DNA of 64,000 nt from Pithys albifrons albifrons. Lineage: Eukaryota > Chordata > Aves > Passeriformes > Thamnophilidae. The notes beneath the pieces are model-generated. The model had not been told where the DNA came from. It did not search any database and saw only the letters and a list, made by a program, of their open reading frames with translations. Below are positions 23,901 through 35,500 of the stretch, piece after piece. How positions within the stretch are numbered: position 1 is the stretch's first letter; each line of letters opens with the position of its first letter. The stretch lies in contig NC_092462.1 in NCBI RefSeq assembly GCF_047495875.1, positions 29,218,523 to 29,282,522 of the forward strand, written 5' to 3'. Made by a program: the position numbers and the translations under genes.

Positions 23901-26900
23901 AGCCCGGCGGGCATCTTCCACCTCCTCACCCGCCGAGTGGTTTTAGCTGTGCCCTCCAGGCCCCTTGCTCAGCCTCCTTCTTCCCCCCAGCCCTGCGTAG
24001 CTTTGCGCTTGCCCCGGCTGCCCGGCTAACTGTGCTGCCCCTCGCTTTGCAGGGTAAAGGACACAGTAAGCAGATCCTGGTGCTGGGCCTGGATGGGGCT
24101 GGGAAGACCAGCGTTCTCCACTCCCTGGCAACGAACCACGTCAAGCGCAGCGTGGCTCCCACCGAGGGCTTCAATGCCATCTGCATCAACACCGAGGAGT
24201 CCCAGATGGAATTTCTGGAGAGTGAGTGAACCTGCTTTAGTATGGAACATAAAATAAGTTCCTATTTTGTGCCCTAGGGGATCAGGCATGTATCTTAAAA
24301 GCTCCATGTTCTTGCATGTCTGCTCTAATAACATGAAGTTATGACTGTTTTCTCCTTGGGCATTCTGCTCTCCTACCCAGCTTCTTTGAAGGAAAGGACA
24401 CACTAGTGTTAGGTCAGTTTTCATTCATCCCTGGCTCCCAGGGAGTTCTGCTCCCAGGGAACGGTAACAAGGCTGATTTGGTGAAACTAGCCCAAAGCAG
24501 AGGTTTCTCCAGTAAGGCTTGTGTTGTGGTCCATAGGTGTTTTACGGCTTCTTTTTGGTGCTCATGCCTGGCCAAGTGCAAGAGCCACAGAAGAATAAAT
24601 GAAAGAAGAGAAAAGCTTTCTATGCTTTTTGTTCATAAGTCTCGTAAGTGGTGTTTTCCAGTCTTTAACAGCTTTTGAATGTCTGTAGCATTTTGCTAAA
24701 ATTTCTGTATAGTCTGTCCTTAGTGCTGATTTTTGGATATTGTCTGCCTGCAGAGGGCATTTCCTGTGATACTTTTGGAGGCTGTGGAGTCAGGTCAGTC
24801 CTGGTACAGAGAGGCTGAACATCCCAGCCTCACCAGTGCCTGCCTTCTGTGAACCAAGATGCTGCCCATTGCTTTCTGCTGTTTCTGCACTGTGCTGTAC
24901 CAGTGCTCGACTGTCTTAGTTGGCAGCTAACCCATACATGCCTCTGTACCTCTGTCAGCAGGCCTAAAAGAGTTGTGCTATTGCCAAGTAAGTTTTTGAG
25001 GTGTGAGTATAAGACCCCTAAGGCAGAGTTTCATTCCCAGTCTTGATAACATAGAAGTCTCTGCAATGGCTTGTGGGGAAATCATCTCAGCAGATATGCA
25101 TGTAGTCTGTGCCCCTCACCTAGTGGGTCAGAGGATGTCTCCTACTGGGATGTGCTTTGCCTGAGCCCAGAGAAACCCACAGTGTCTCTTCTCCTGCCTG
25201 AGCATGGTCTGAGCCCAGCACTGCGCACCCCACAGCAGAACCTGTTGTTTCTGAGTCGTCCTTCCCTCTCTGGTCCAGGTTGGTAGTGACTGAGATGTGA
25301 TGGCTGCGATCTGACCCATGGGAAATGCAATGTCTCAGGCCAGTTTCAGCCAGGTAAATCTGTGCATGACTCCCTAATCTGGTTACTTATTGCCTAGTCC
25401 TGGGGTTAGCAGCCTGTGCTGTGATCACATGGCACAAGGTGATCAGCAAGCAGCAGGGGTTTTAATTTGCTGGCTTAGACAGATAGAAAACTGTTCTATC
25501 TTTTTCTTTGTACCATCATACAGATAAGTGAGTGGTATCTTGTCCTTGCAAGAGATAGGAGCTCCTGGCTTCTGTTGAGTTCCTACTGGTTTGGGAAAGA
25601 AAAATGTTCTCTGTGAGGTTGCTGACCCCTGGGTTACGCTATGCATGAATGCACTTAACAAAGGGAGTGGTGCTGAGCCCCTGCACTATCACAGTACAGA
25701 ATCAGAGGCTTCTGTCCCAAGTGTTACATCTCAGTCACAGCCCTTTGGCTCCTTTCCACAATGGCAGACTTGCAGTTCTGCCTGCAGGTACACTGGGGTG
25801 CTTGAAGAAGAGGCAGGCATGCCCTAGTGGGAAATGTTCCTTCCCTTTCCATATTCGTGAAACTACTAAACCCTTTTAAGTAAAATTGCCTTGAAAGAGA
25901 ACAAAGTCACAAGGGGCAGTAAAAGACAGCAGCCTGGCAAGTCAGTTTTGAAAAGAGCTCCTGTCTAAGGCAGGAGACAATTACTGGGCACCCCAGATAT
26001 ATTACTTTGAAAACTTTCTACTTTTGATAGATTCACCCATGCCTTTTGAGCACTTCAATACTCTTTGAGCAAGTGGTCCTGCAATATAGCTGGAGAAGAG
26101 CTGGAGACCTGAAAACACATCTGAAATAATATACTGCTAGTTATTCCTTCTGTTAAACTCGGCAAACTACTGAACTCTGTCCCCATATGGGAACAATAAT
26201 CTCAAACAACTTGCTGCCGGTGGATTCACCACAGAACTGTAAAGCTTTTGAAAGTGGACAGCTTTCCTCTGTATCCAGCAGAGAAGAGCTTGGGTAGAAA
26301 TGTATCCTATGCAGAGATTACTCCCAGGGGTTGCCTGAAGAGTCTGCTGGGATTTGATTTTTCTCTCTTCCTAAGCACCTCTGGTTATTGACAGTATTAA
26401 AGCTGTGGGAGTTTTGAAGTACTTCTTGGTGTCATACAAATATGAGAAAGCTTCATATATAGAGAGAGTCTGTGAAATATGAGAGCTCTCCCCATCTCAG
26501 AGCCAAATTTCTCTGGAAATTGTAGACCTGCTCTGTCTTAAGATGAGATGGACATGTGGAGATAGGTTATATGGGGACATTCTCACATGGTGTTTGGACA
26601 CTAAACTTCTTTCTACTCTCCCTACTTGCTTGAGAGCAAGAACCAACAAGGCAGAAAGCAACCATAAAGAAATTGGACCCAACTGAACTGTACCTTTGGG
26701 AGCAGTGTTGCTTGAATTACTTGGTGAATCCTGTGCTGCTATCTTCTTTTCCAGTCGGGGGCAGTGAGTCTCTGCGTTCGTACTGGAAGATGTACTTGCC
26801 CAAGGTGCTGTTGTTAGTCTATGTCGTGGACTCGGCTGATCATGCCCGACTGCCTATGGCAAAACAGATGCTTCATCAACTGATCCAGAACAACTCCACC

Positions 26901-28180
26901 CTGCCTGTGGTGATTCTGGCCAACAAGCAGGTAAGAGTTCCCTGCTGCTAGCTGAGCTGGCAGCAGCTCTGGAAACAGCAACAAAGCCTTTCAAAGGAGG
27001 CTTTGTGCCTTTAAGGAGGCCACATGGCTGGGAGTTGTTCTGACACACCTGTTAGCCACAAACCAAAATAATCTGAGGTTGAGTTTTGGATCTGCAAGAT
27101 GCAGGTCCTGTGCCTGGCAAAGATGCGATCAGAGCTGTGGGTGGAAACTGCTGTACAGTTTCAAGGTTTGAGAACTGGAAAGGAAACTACAGTTAGATCG
27201 GGAGTTAGGTTTCTATTCTGAGCATCTGCCTAGAAGTGCCCTCTACCTAGCAGCAGCTAAAAAATGAAGCACCATTGTTTGCCTTCAGATTGTCCAGTTG
27301 GTTGCTGCTAAGGCTGCTGCTGAAATCTGAGAGAAGGAGCAGTTTTCCTCACAATGCAGTGCTTCCTCCTAAGATCTTTGTGAAAGTGTCGATGATAGGT
27401 GCTGTACCTGGAATAGAACTGAGCTTCTGGTACAGTCAGATGACAGAACAGCCCAGGGTTTCTAATCACAGATTTTCTTTTATCAGGGCTGAGTGCTCAG
27501 TTTGCTCTAGATTGTTACCTACTAATTTTTTAGGAACTGAGGCATGTGTTACTAGCCATTTGTGTTACTCTTGAACCCAAGTGCAGGCTCAGGCTTCATC
27601 AAACTCAAATGCACCAGAAATGGTGGTGGCTAAGAAGGCAGGCAAGGCATGACTGTTACACGTTTGCCCTGTTCTTGTAACTGTGTGCTGGTCACTTGGG
27701 GTCTTGGACCGGCCAGCTTTGTGTCTGCCTTGTACAGGTGGTCTTAGATACCACTGGAATTAGTAGAGAAATAGAAAAAGAACTGTACCCATATTTCTTT
27801 GGGAAGAAATTAGGTTAGGGATAAACTCTTTTCTGCAAAGCATTTTTAGAGCATGGGAACATGACGTCATAGAGGGTGTAAGAATGGTGTCCTAGTGCCT
27901 TTGATACCCTATCCCTCCCCAAACAAAAGCAGTGGCTCAAAATGGAAACGGGGCCATCACCTCTTGCAACTAACAGACTTGGTTTATTTTTGTGTATCAG
28001 GACCTCGAAGGTGCATATTGCATCACTGATATCCACGATGCTCTGGCACTGTCTGATATTGGGGACGAGAGGAAGATGTTCCTGATTGGTACCCACGTGG
28101 CAGAAGATGGCTCTGAGATCTCCTCCAGCATGAAGGATGCCAAGGAGCTGATAGCACAGCTGGTTTTGGAAACACAGTGA
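23498..28180 (+). CDS. ARL9: ARL9, ADP-ribosylation factor-like GTPase 9
   Basis: Small GTPase of the ARF/ARL family with a poorly known role. Four exons join in frame to 224 aa: 23498-23647, 24053-24221, 26755-26930, 28001-28180 (TGA). An N-terminal hydrophobic stretch of about 25 residues (TVALCGAALALGGGAAVALQ) looks like a membrane anchor. The G domain follows. The P-loop is GLDGAGKT (62-69), the switch I threonine is in APTEGF (T87), and the base-recognition motif NKQD (163-166) spans the exon 3-4 junction. The usual WDxGG of switch II reads LEIGG (105-109), so the Trp-Asp pair is missing, as I recall for ARL9 in other vertebrates. Gly2 is present but position 6 is Arg, which disfavours classic N-myristoylation. 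Intron 1 (405 bases) is in frame and stop-free, so an intron-retained form would also be open. Confidence 0.93.
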
Positions 28181-29130
28181 CAGCTCTTTTCCTACAACAT
28201 GGTGTTTGCAGATGAGGGAGAGTAGGTGTTAGCATATGGTCAGTTCGCCATGTGGCAACTGCAATGTACAGATATGTTTTCCTTGTAGGTTTGGAATTCC
28301 TCTGAAAGTAATGTCTAGTTGGTAAGAAAACCTCATTTATAGTGGTTTGAAAATACATTTGAGTAGTCTGTTTTTAGCATGTTTGTAGAGGGAAATTAGT
28401 CTCTCAGGCAACAGAGTTAAGGGGATATATAGTGTAGATGGGATAGATAGCTTCATGCCAGGTGGAAATCAAGCATTGACATCAGTGGAACAAAGTTGCA
28501 TCCAGTGAATTTAACCTGGCTTGATGGTTTAGGCTTAAACTGAAATATGTTTACTTCACAGGTTTTATAGAACCTTGTTAACAGCGGTTAATAGGTGTTC
28601 TGTTAAAAATGAGACCTCACTTCTTGACGGTGTTAGAAATTTAAAGTGCTGCAACTAGTGTTTTTTACAGTGACAATTCTTGTTGCTGGAGTCAGCTGTT
28701 AAGGGAGTGGCAAATCGGTAATCCTTGGAAATTGGGTTGATTACTGATTGTTTAGTGGGTAAGAACAAGAAAATGAAAGCAGTAATACCTTCTGTTTCTT
28801 TGCCTACAGGCAAAAAACCAAAATGATGTAATTTGAGGTAGTGACTGGAAGCATTTAAGTAAAATTGGCACCAAAGGTGGGATGCTGAGTGGTTTACTTC
28901 AGCTTAGTCTGGGATGTCCTCGAGCAAGCAATCTTACATGTGAGAACCCTGTTGTTTCTTGAAAGGGGTTCCTGTTAGGACAGCAGGCAGGGAAGGTGCT
29001 GAGCTGCTGACCACTGTCACTCTCCCAGTGTCCCAATTATACTTGAAAGAGGGACCTCTGAGCAGTCCTGTAAAGGACCTGTTTTGAAACCGCATCTGTT
29101 GTAGGAGGCTTTAGTTGTTTTGCCCTTTGT
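28181..29130. other. ARL9 3'UTR and intergenic sequence
   Basis: AT-rich sequence after the ARL9 stop. I found no canonical AATAAA close to the stop, so the 3' end of the mRNA is not placed. No other feature is recognised. Confidence 0.4.
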
Positions 29131-29209
29131 AAAAGATGCATAAAGCAGAAAATTCCACCCTAACCTGTGCTCCGGGCTTCATTTACCCGAACAAGGAGTT
29201 GGCTCGAGG

Positions 29210-29560
29210 CCTCTGGGTGCGCGGCCGTGGAAGCAAGCCTTGTCACCTCCTCCCCGCTCGGCAGAGGCTGTGGCCGTGCCCCCGGCCCGGGGTACCGCAG
29301 GCCGGGCCGGGCGGAGCCGTTGGGCGGGCGGGGCGGAGCGCGGCCGGCCGGGCCATGGCGGCGGCCGCGCCCGTCATCGGTGCGCGGGGGGCCGAAGCTC
29401 GGGGGGAGCCGGGGCGGGCGGGGGCGGCCCCTGCGCTCCGACAGCGGCTGTGCCGAGAGGCCCCGCGCCCGGCCGCAGTGGAGCTCGGGGGAGGGAGGGC
29501 GGACTCCGGGCAACGGAGGCGTCTCGGTGACGGCAGGCCCGTGGCACCGCAGCCGGGAGT
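29210..29560 (+). promoter_or_regulatory. THEGL: CpG-island promoter, presumed for THEGL
   Basis: CpG-dense block with GGGCGGGCGGGGCGG Sp1-type motifs directly before ATG 29355. It is the only CpG island between ARL9 and the THEG-repeat exons, which are on the same strand downstream. Confidence 0.55.
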
Positions 29561-32500
29561 GCGGGATGCCGGCCCTGTTCCGTGGCCATCGCTGCCCTCG
29601 GGGCACGTGACTGCCCGAAATCGCCCCTGGTTTCCCCTCAGTGCCATGGTTCCACGCCGCTGGTGTTCTGTCATCCCATACTCCCTCCCGCTCCGCCTTG
29701 AGAGACGGCCGGGTGTTCTGTAACGGCACCAAGTGCCGGTATAACACAGCTGCTATTCCCCCGAGGCTCTCAACCCCCCCACGGGAAGCTACTGAGGTCA
29801 ATAATAAGGGGTAGCTACAGGGAGTCAGGTGGGAGCCCTCAGGTTGGTGGCCACTGGTGCTTGTCCCAGGAGGAGGATGCCGATGAGTGGATGTGGTGCT
29901 GGGGCGCTCTATCCTTCAGCCCTGGGGGCTGCCAGTGTCCCCAGTGAGGGGCATCCACTGGTGTGGAGCACTTCATGTGCGAGTGCATTGCCAGGCAGCT
30001 GCACCAGGAAGGAACCAGGGAAAATCAATACAAAAACCTGCTGAGCAATTGTATCCTAGGTAGATGCACAAACTTCATCTGCCATATGATTATTTCATGC
30101 TAGAGAGGAGGCAGCCCTGACCACGAGTGTTACCAAGCTTTTAAATTCACCTATTCTTGTCCTTACAGTTTCTTGTTACTCACCTTTGTACAAACACACC
30201 AGGTAAGAAACCGTCCTGGCCTCAGCTTCCTGTCTGGGTGTTAAGGCCATGCCCCATGTCTCTTGGGAGGGCTCGATTGGGGATTTATGTCGAGCAGTGA
30301 GTCGATGTATTGGATGACACTGTGGTAAACACTAAGAGGAAATGAGGCCCGGTTTTCCTCTTCCCTCAGCTTCTGATGACAAAAGAACATCTGACCACCC
30401 TGCCTCTTCAAAACGGAAGCTGTGACTGTTTGCTTTACAAGGAATTGATCTCAAAGGGAGTTGATCCCCCTTAAGCAATAAGTCTGTGAGAGCTCAGCCA
30501 GCAGAGGGGAGGTGTTTCTTGTGACTGGCTGCAGCAACACCTCCTTTTCCTTACTGGGAAGCATGAGCAGGATCAACCAACAAAGCACTTCCCCAGAGCT
30601 GTCTCATTGTCAGTGAGGTGACTTAACTCCTTCAAGTTGCAGAGCTGCTGCAGGTGCATCCTGTATGGGGATGCCTGTCTGCCTAGAGCTTTTGCCATGA
30701 TAAAAGAGTCAAAGTAATCTTTTATTATTATTTTTTGGGGGAAAAAATCATAATGATTGTCAGGTGCATTGAGGGACCTGATTTGAACATACATGTGACT
30801 TGTTCCTTGGCTGGATCATGATGCAAGCTTTGCACAGCAGCGTCCAAGCCAGCATTGTGGGGCACTAGGGCCACGTGCATGTTGTGCTGGATTTGGCTGT
30901 GGCTATGTGGTGGGCCTGTGCCGGCAGTAGAGGAAAAGCAGTGAGCCTGCTTGCAGAGATGGTGCTAGCTCTGTGGTGCAGCAAGGCTGAGGGGACCTCT
31001 GCCTGCTAATCCTTCACTCCCTTGTAACTTTGCAAGGATAAGCCTGTGGGGAGCTGCTTGGGAAGAAACCACTGAAACTGGTTTTTGGCTCCTGAAATGA
31101 TGTCTGCCTTTCTGACTCAGTCCTGTCTTGAACTGGTGGCAGGGGTCCAAAGTCCTACAGACACAGTTCCCTCTGTGGGATCTCAGTGGGAGCTGTGTTT
31201 GCAGGGCTTTGGCTGACAGGCATGGCAGGGAGATAAATCAGCAGGCATCTTGCAGGGAGCATGTGGTGAAAATACCGTAACAGCAGCCTGCCATTTTTAG
31301 GATCTCTGGTGCTGAGCTCTATGGCAAGCATTTGCTGGGGCTTGGCATCTTGCTAGAGGTATCAGACCCATCAGGGAAGCCACAGATGTGTCCCCAAAGC
31401 ACAGACTGTTTTCTATCAGCAAATACCTCTCTCAGTTGGTGTCCTGTAGGGCTATGCTGCCTTATTAAAGGGTGATACTGAAGAGGGAAGCAATGCCCCA
31501 GGATTTCACCTTTTATGCTTTTTCCATGGTGGGGCAATTCCATAGCTGCTTGCACAGTGTGATTGTTCACCAGGTGGCTGGCAGCAGGCACCTGCAGCCC
31601 CAATGTGTGGGTATGGGCTTGGTCTGTGACATCAAAGAGTTGTGCAACACACTTGTGGCACTGGGTCATCTTGTTCTCTCTGCACCAAGGCTCATAAAAC
31701 ACAAGCACTTCCCAGCCACTGGGATTTCAGGCCTGGTACTCTTGATTAACAGGAACAGCAGTGATACCTGATTTTTCTGAAAGGTTTTGGTATGTTGGAT
31801 AGTCAGTAAAAACTTTTTCAGAGCTGCTCCTAGGGCAGAGACCATGTATGTTCCTGCGTCTATAGCATGTAAGACCTCTGTGCTAAATGGACTGAAATAA
31901 AATATGCTCCTAAAGCCATGTGGCAACAGAGTGCTGTCTCCATGACACCTTTTATTAACCACAACAGTGTTGACAACAGGTGTTTCTGTTCATCTGGGCT
32001 CCCATAGGCTGGGAAATCATCCCTCTTCTACCTGCAGAGGTTTCATGACATGTTATTAACCAGAAAAGTTTTTTCCCACTCTCCCTGCCATGTCCCAAAG
32101 GGACCCTGGATGAAGGCAGAATTGCACACTTGTGTCTCAACAATCCAAGAGAAAGCACAAAAATTCATGGGCTGGCAAGTTCACCAGATTAAATGGGTGG
32201 AAAATACTTGAAGAGAGAGATCCTTAAACATACTCTCTCAAGGGAATGGAGGCAAAAGCACAGCAATTTGAGAATGTGTTATACGGCTTTGAGGACAGCA
32301 GTGGCTTCTTTATGCTTTGTTGGTTTAACTGTATGTTTAATAACATTAACTGTATGTTTAATGTCCTTTTCTGCAGTCTTGACAGGATACATGCACTTGC
32401 AGAACCCAAGCAAATTGCTTGTGAAAGCAGTCCCAGGTAAGTAGGTGCGCAGAGGCCAGGGACTGATGGGGCTCAGCCAGATCAGACCCTTGGCCATTGT

Positions 32501-35500
32501 CTTGCTACTGATTTACTCTCTGTCTCCAGAAAAAGCAAACTGAGTTCAGTGCTTGAAGGGCTCCCTTCCAATTTGTCCTTTCTTGTTTTCAGTCAAAAAA
32601 ATACGCTTGACTCACATCTTGCCTTTGTTGCCCCATCTGAGCTGCCCAACTGAGATGTTGCAGGGTAGGATGGTGCTGTAGTGCAAGGTGACTGGACCTC
32701 GCTGTAGCCACGGCTTGCCATATCCTGGAGGACACAGTCCAGCTTTAGTAACAGAGTTGCTGTCTACATGATATGGTCAAGCTATAGCTTGACAAGCCAG
32801 GGCAACAGTCTCTTCATAACATCTCTTCTCCATTGTCTGGATGGGTCTTAAAAAAGGCTCCACACCCCCATTGCCCAGATGTTCCCTATCCTTACTATTC
32901 TGATACCCCTTCCCACCACTGCCACTGTCTCACTGGAGAATGAGCAACTCCAAATTAGCCCTGGGCACAGGAGAGTAACCACTAACCTGCTGTAAAACCG
33001 CACCCACTTTCCATGGCACACCCTGACTGTAACATTATTACTATTTTTACTGTCATACCTGTCATGTAGTTAGGTGGAAATGGTGAGGCAAAAAAAAAAG
33101 CAATCATGAAACTCCACCGGGGGTTTCAGAGATGTAATGAAATTACCCTTTCTGCACATCCACTGGTAACTAAAACCAGACTTGTTACTTGAAGATTCTT
33201 TTTGAGTTGACAGCAATCACCTGGAGAGTGTTAGGAAATTCAGTGTCACAGAAGGTAAATGCTCAGGAGATGGTAGTGGCATTTTACAGCTGTGGGCAGC
33301 CACAGGGAATGTCTGTGTGTTTCAGCCTAGGAAGGGAAGGATAACCCCAGCATATACATTTCACCCTAGTACATATTACTAAAATTTCATACCCTTTCTG
33401 TTCTTGCTAGACTTGTGTGGGGAAACCAAGAGACAATATGGCCCCTTTCATGGGGGGCTATGACAACTCAACCATCTTCAAGAATTATATCACTGTCCAA
33501 GCCCAAGGAAGATTTTAGCAAGCACCAGCACAGGTCAGTGATGTGATACCATACCCTGGGGAAGCAGGCAGCTCAGAGTGCTCCCTCTAATGAGGGGAGA
33601 CATGCTGTCTCCCAGGGGAAGGGGAGATGCCATCTCCTTTGCTGCCACCCCTACCCCACAGGGAGCCCCATGGCACTGTGACTCAGCAGACTGTTTTGTG
33701 CTTGGAACAGGGGCTGCCTATAGCAGAGAAGAAAGTGCTATGGGAGCATAGTCAGCCTAAGTGCTTGTTTTCCAAAAGGGGAAGAAACTGGGGGGTGTTA
33801 ACTTTTGGTGCCCTTTTATTTCCTCATACCCACTTCCTGGCTGTGGGAGGGACTTCCACAACACATGGTTACTAGTCTGATGATGCAAGTTCCTATCAGT
33901 GGCCATAGGAGCTTGCCTTGATCTCAGTCTCCAAGCATATGGGAGCATGTTCCTCTGTTGTAACAAAAAAAGCCTCCACCAACACCTCTGCTTTGGCTTG
34001 GAAGCAAGCATCCACTGCATGCATTTTTCTGTGATGGAAATGTGTGTGTTGTAACTGAGTACAGGGGAACTGTACCTACAGTATTCCCTATCCGTATTGG
34101 GGCTGATGCAGCCCAGCCAGGCACCTGGATACAACTAATGATCCCCTGCATCCTCTTGGAGTCTGAACTAAATCTCAAAGATAAAGGTCAGGAACAGAGA
34201 AATCTTGCAGCATCCTGCTGCTGGAAGGAATCCAGCTCTCTTGCCTTGAGTTAGACCTCTGCTGGCACTGCATGGTGTGAAATTAGACCATGTTTTGGAA
34301 TAGGAGTGAAAATTATATAGAAAGTGTAAATGACAGTGGCCCCAGGTGATGCTGCATTTCTTGAAGCAAGTCATCTGTAGCTCTGTTACAGGTGATGGAG
34401 CTCTTATGGAGACAGGATGGTGGTTGCTAGTCTATAAGAAGTCTTAGCAATGAGAATGGAGAGGAAACTCTGTTGCATTCCTGGTTTTCCTCTACCTGGA
34501 GGGATGTCAAGACATGCATGTCTGTAGTTTTCTCCCCTCTGCTACTGTCACTATTTATGGGCTCTTATCCTCATGAGAGCTTCTGCCTCTTGCTACTGGT
34601 GTCCATCTGACAGCCCTTTCTGCCTTTCTGCTTACCTCTGCTTGCTTCTTCCCTGGTGATAACAAGCATCTTCCAACAGTTATGCCTGATGGAAAGCTGG
34701 GTTAACATGCCACTTTTAGAGCCTGGGGAGACACCAAGATGAAAGGAGCTACAAGGGCACAAGATGTTATCAGGCTGTTGTAACAAAGAGATTTCTAAAT
34801 TGGCAGATCTGACCAACAGAGGTGCTGTGCTGCTGGGTGTTGGGGAGTGGCTTCTTGAAATGATCCAGGAAAAGCCTAAACTTTGAAAGCAATGCACTGA
34901 AGATGCTTGAAAAAGAACTCTTCAGACACAAACAGCATTTACCTTTAAAGTGAGGAAATCTCAAGTGTAAATGCCCATTTGTTTGTGGCTTTTCCAGGTG
35001 CACCAGGGCCAACTTTTGTACACGTGGATGTTTAACCAAACTTAGGATACCATCCGCCAGGATCATGTTCTCTGTAAGTTGCCTTCTGCGAACTCTTCTG
35101 TGCTGTTCCTCAAAATTCTTCTTCTTGTACAGCTGCAGAGCAGTGATCGGTGGGCGTCCCCCACTAGTGAAGTTTGGCTTCCCTTCTGAGCGGCTGCTGA
35201 AGTTGTCTGAACCTAGAAAACACCACCCAGCTTTCCTGCAACAAAGGTGAGAGGCTAGAAAGCCTGTAGGGTGCTATAGGTAGGCCCTTGGGCCTTGTAG
35301 CATCAGTGCAGCTTCAAAGTAATAAATGCAGGAATAGAAGGTGAGTGTAACAGAGGGCAAAATGCAGAGCAGGGTCTCTGCTGGGATTAGAACTCCTGGA
35401 CCCTCTCATGGGATGAGTTCTACACTGGAAACGGCCACAAGACAAAGCTGTCTTCTAGTGCACCAAAGATGAGGCATAAACATCCCAGCTGCTGTCTGTT

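Noticed and set aside
23330..23929. 199-codon minus-strand frame over ARL9 exon 1
   Set aside because: Antisense shadow in CpG-island DNA with low-complexity composition.
29160..29801. 213-codon minus-strand frame at the THEGL CpG island
   Set aside because: GC-rich shadow frame with no recognisable domain or splice logic.
30373..30440. Acceptor-like cctcttccctcag as a THEGL exon
   Set aside because: The phase set by the preceding exon meets a stop codon within a few bases.
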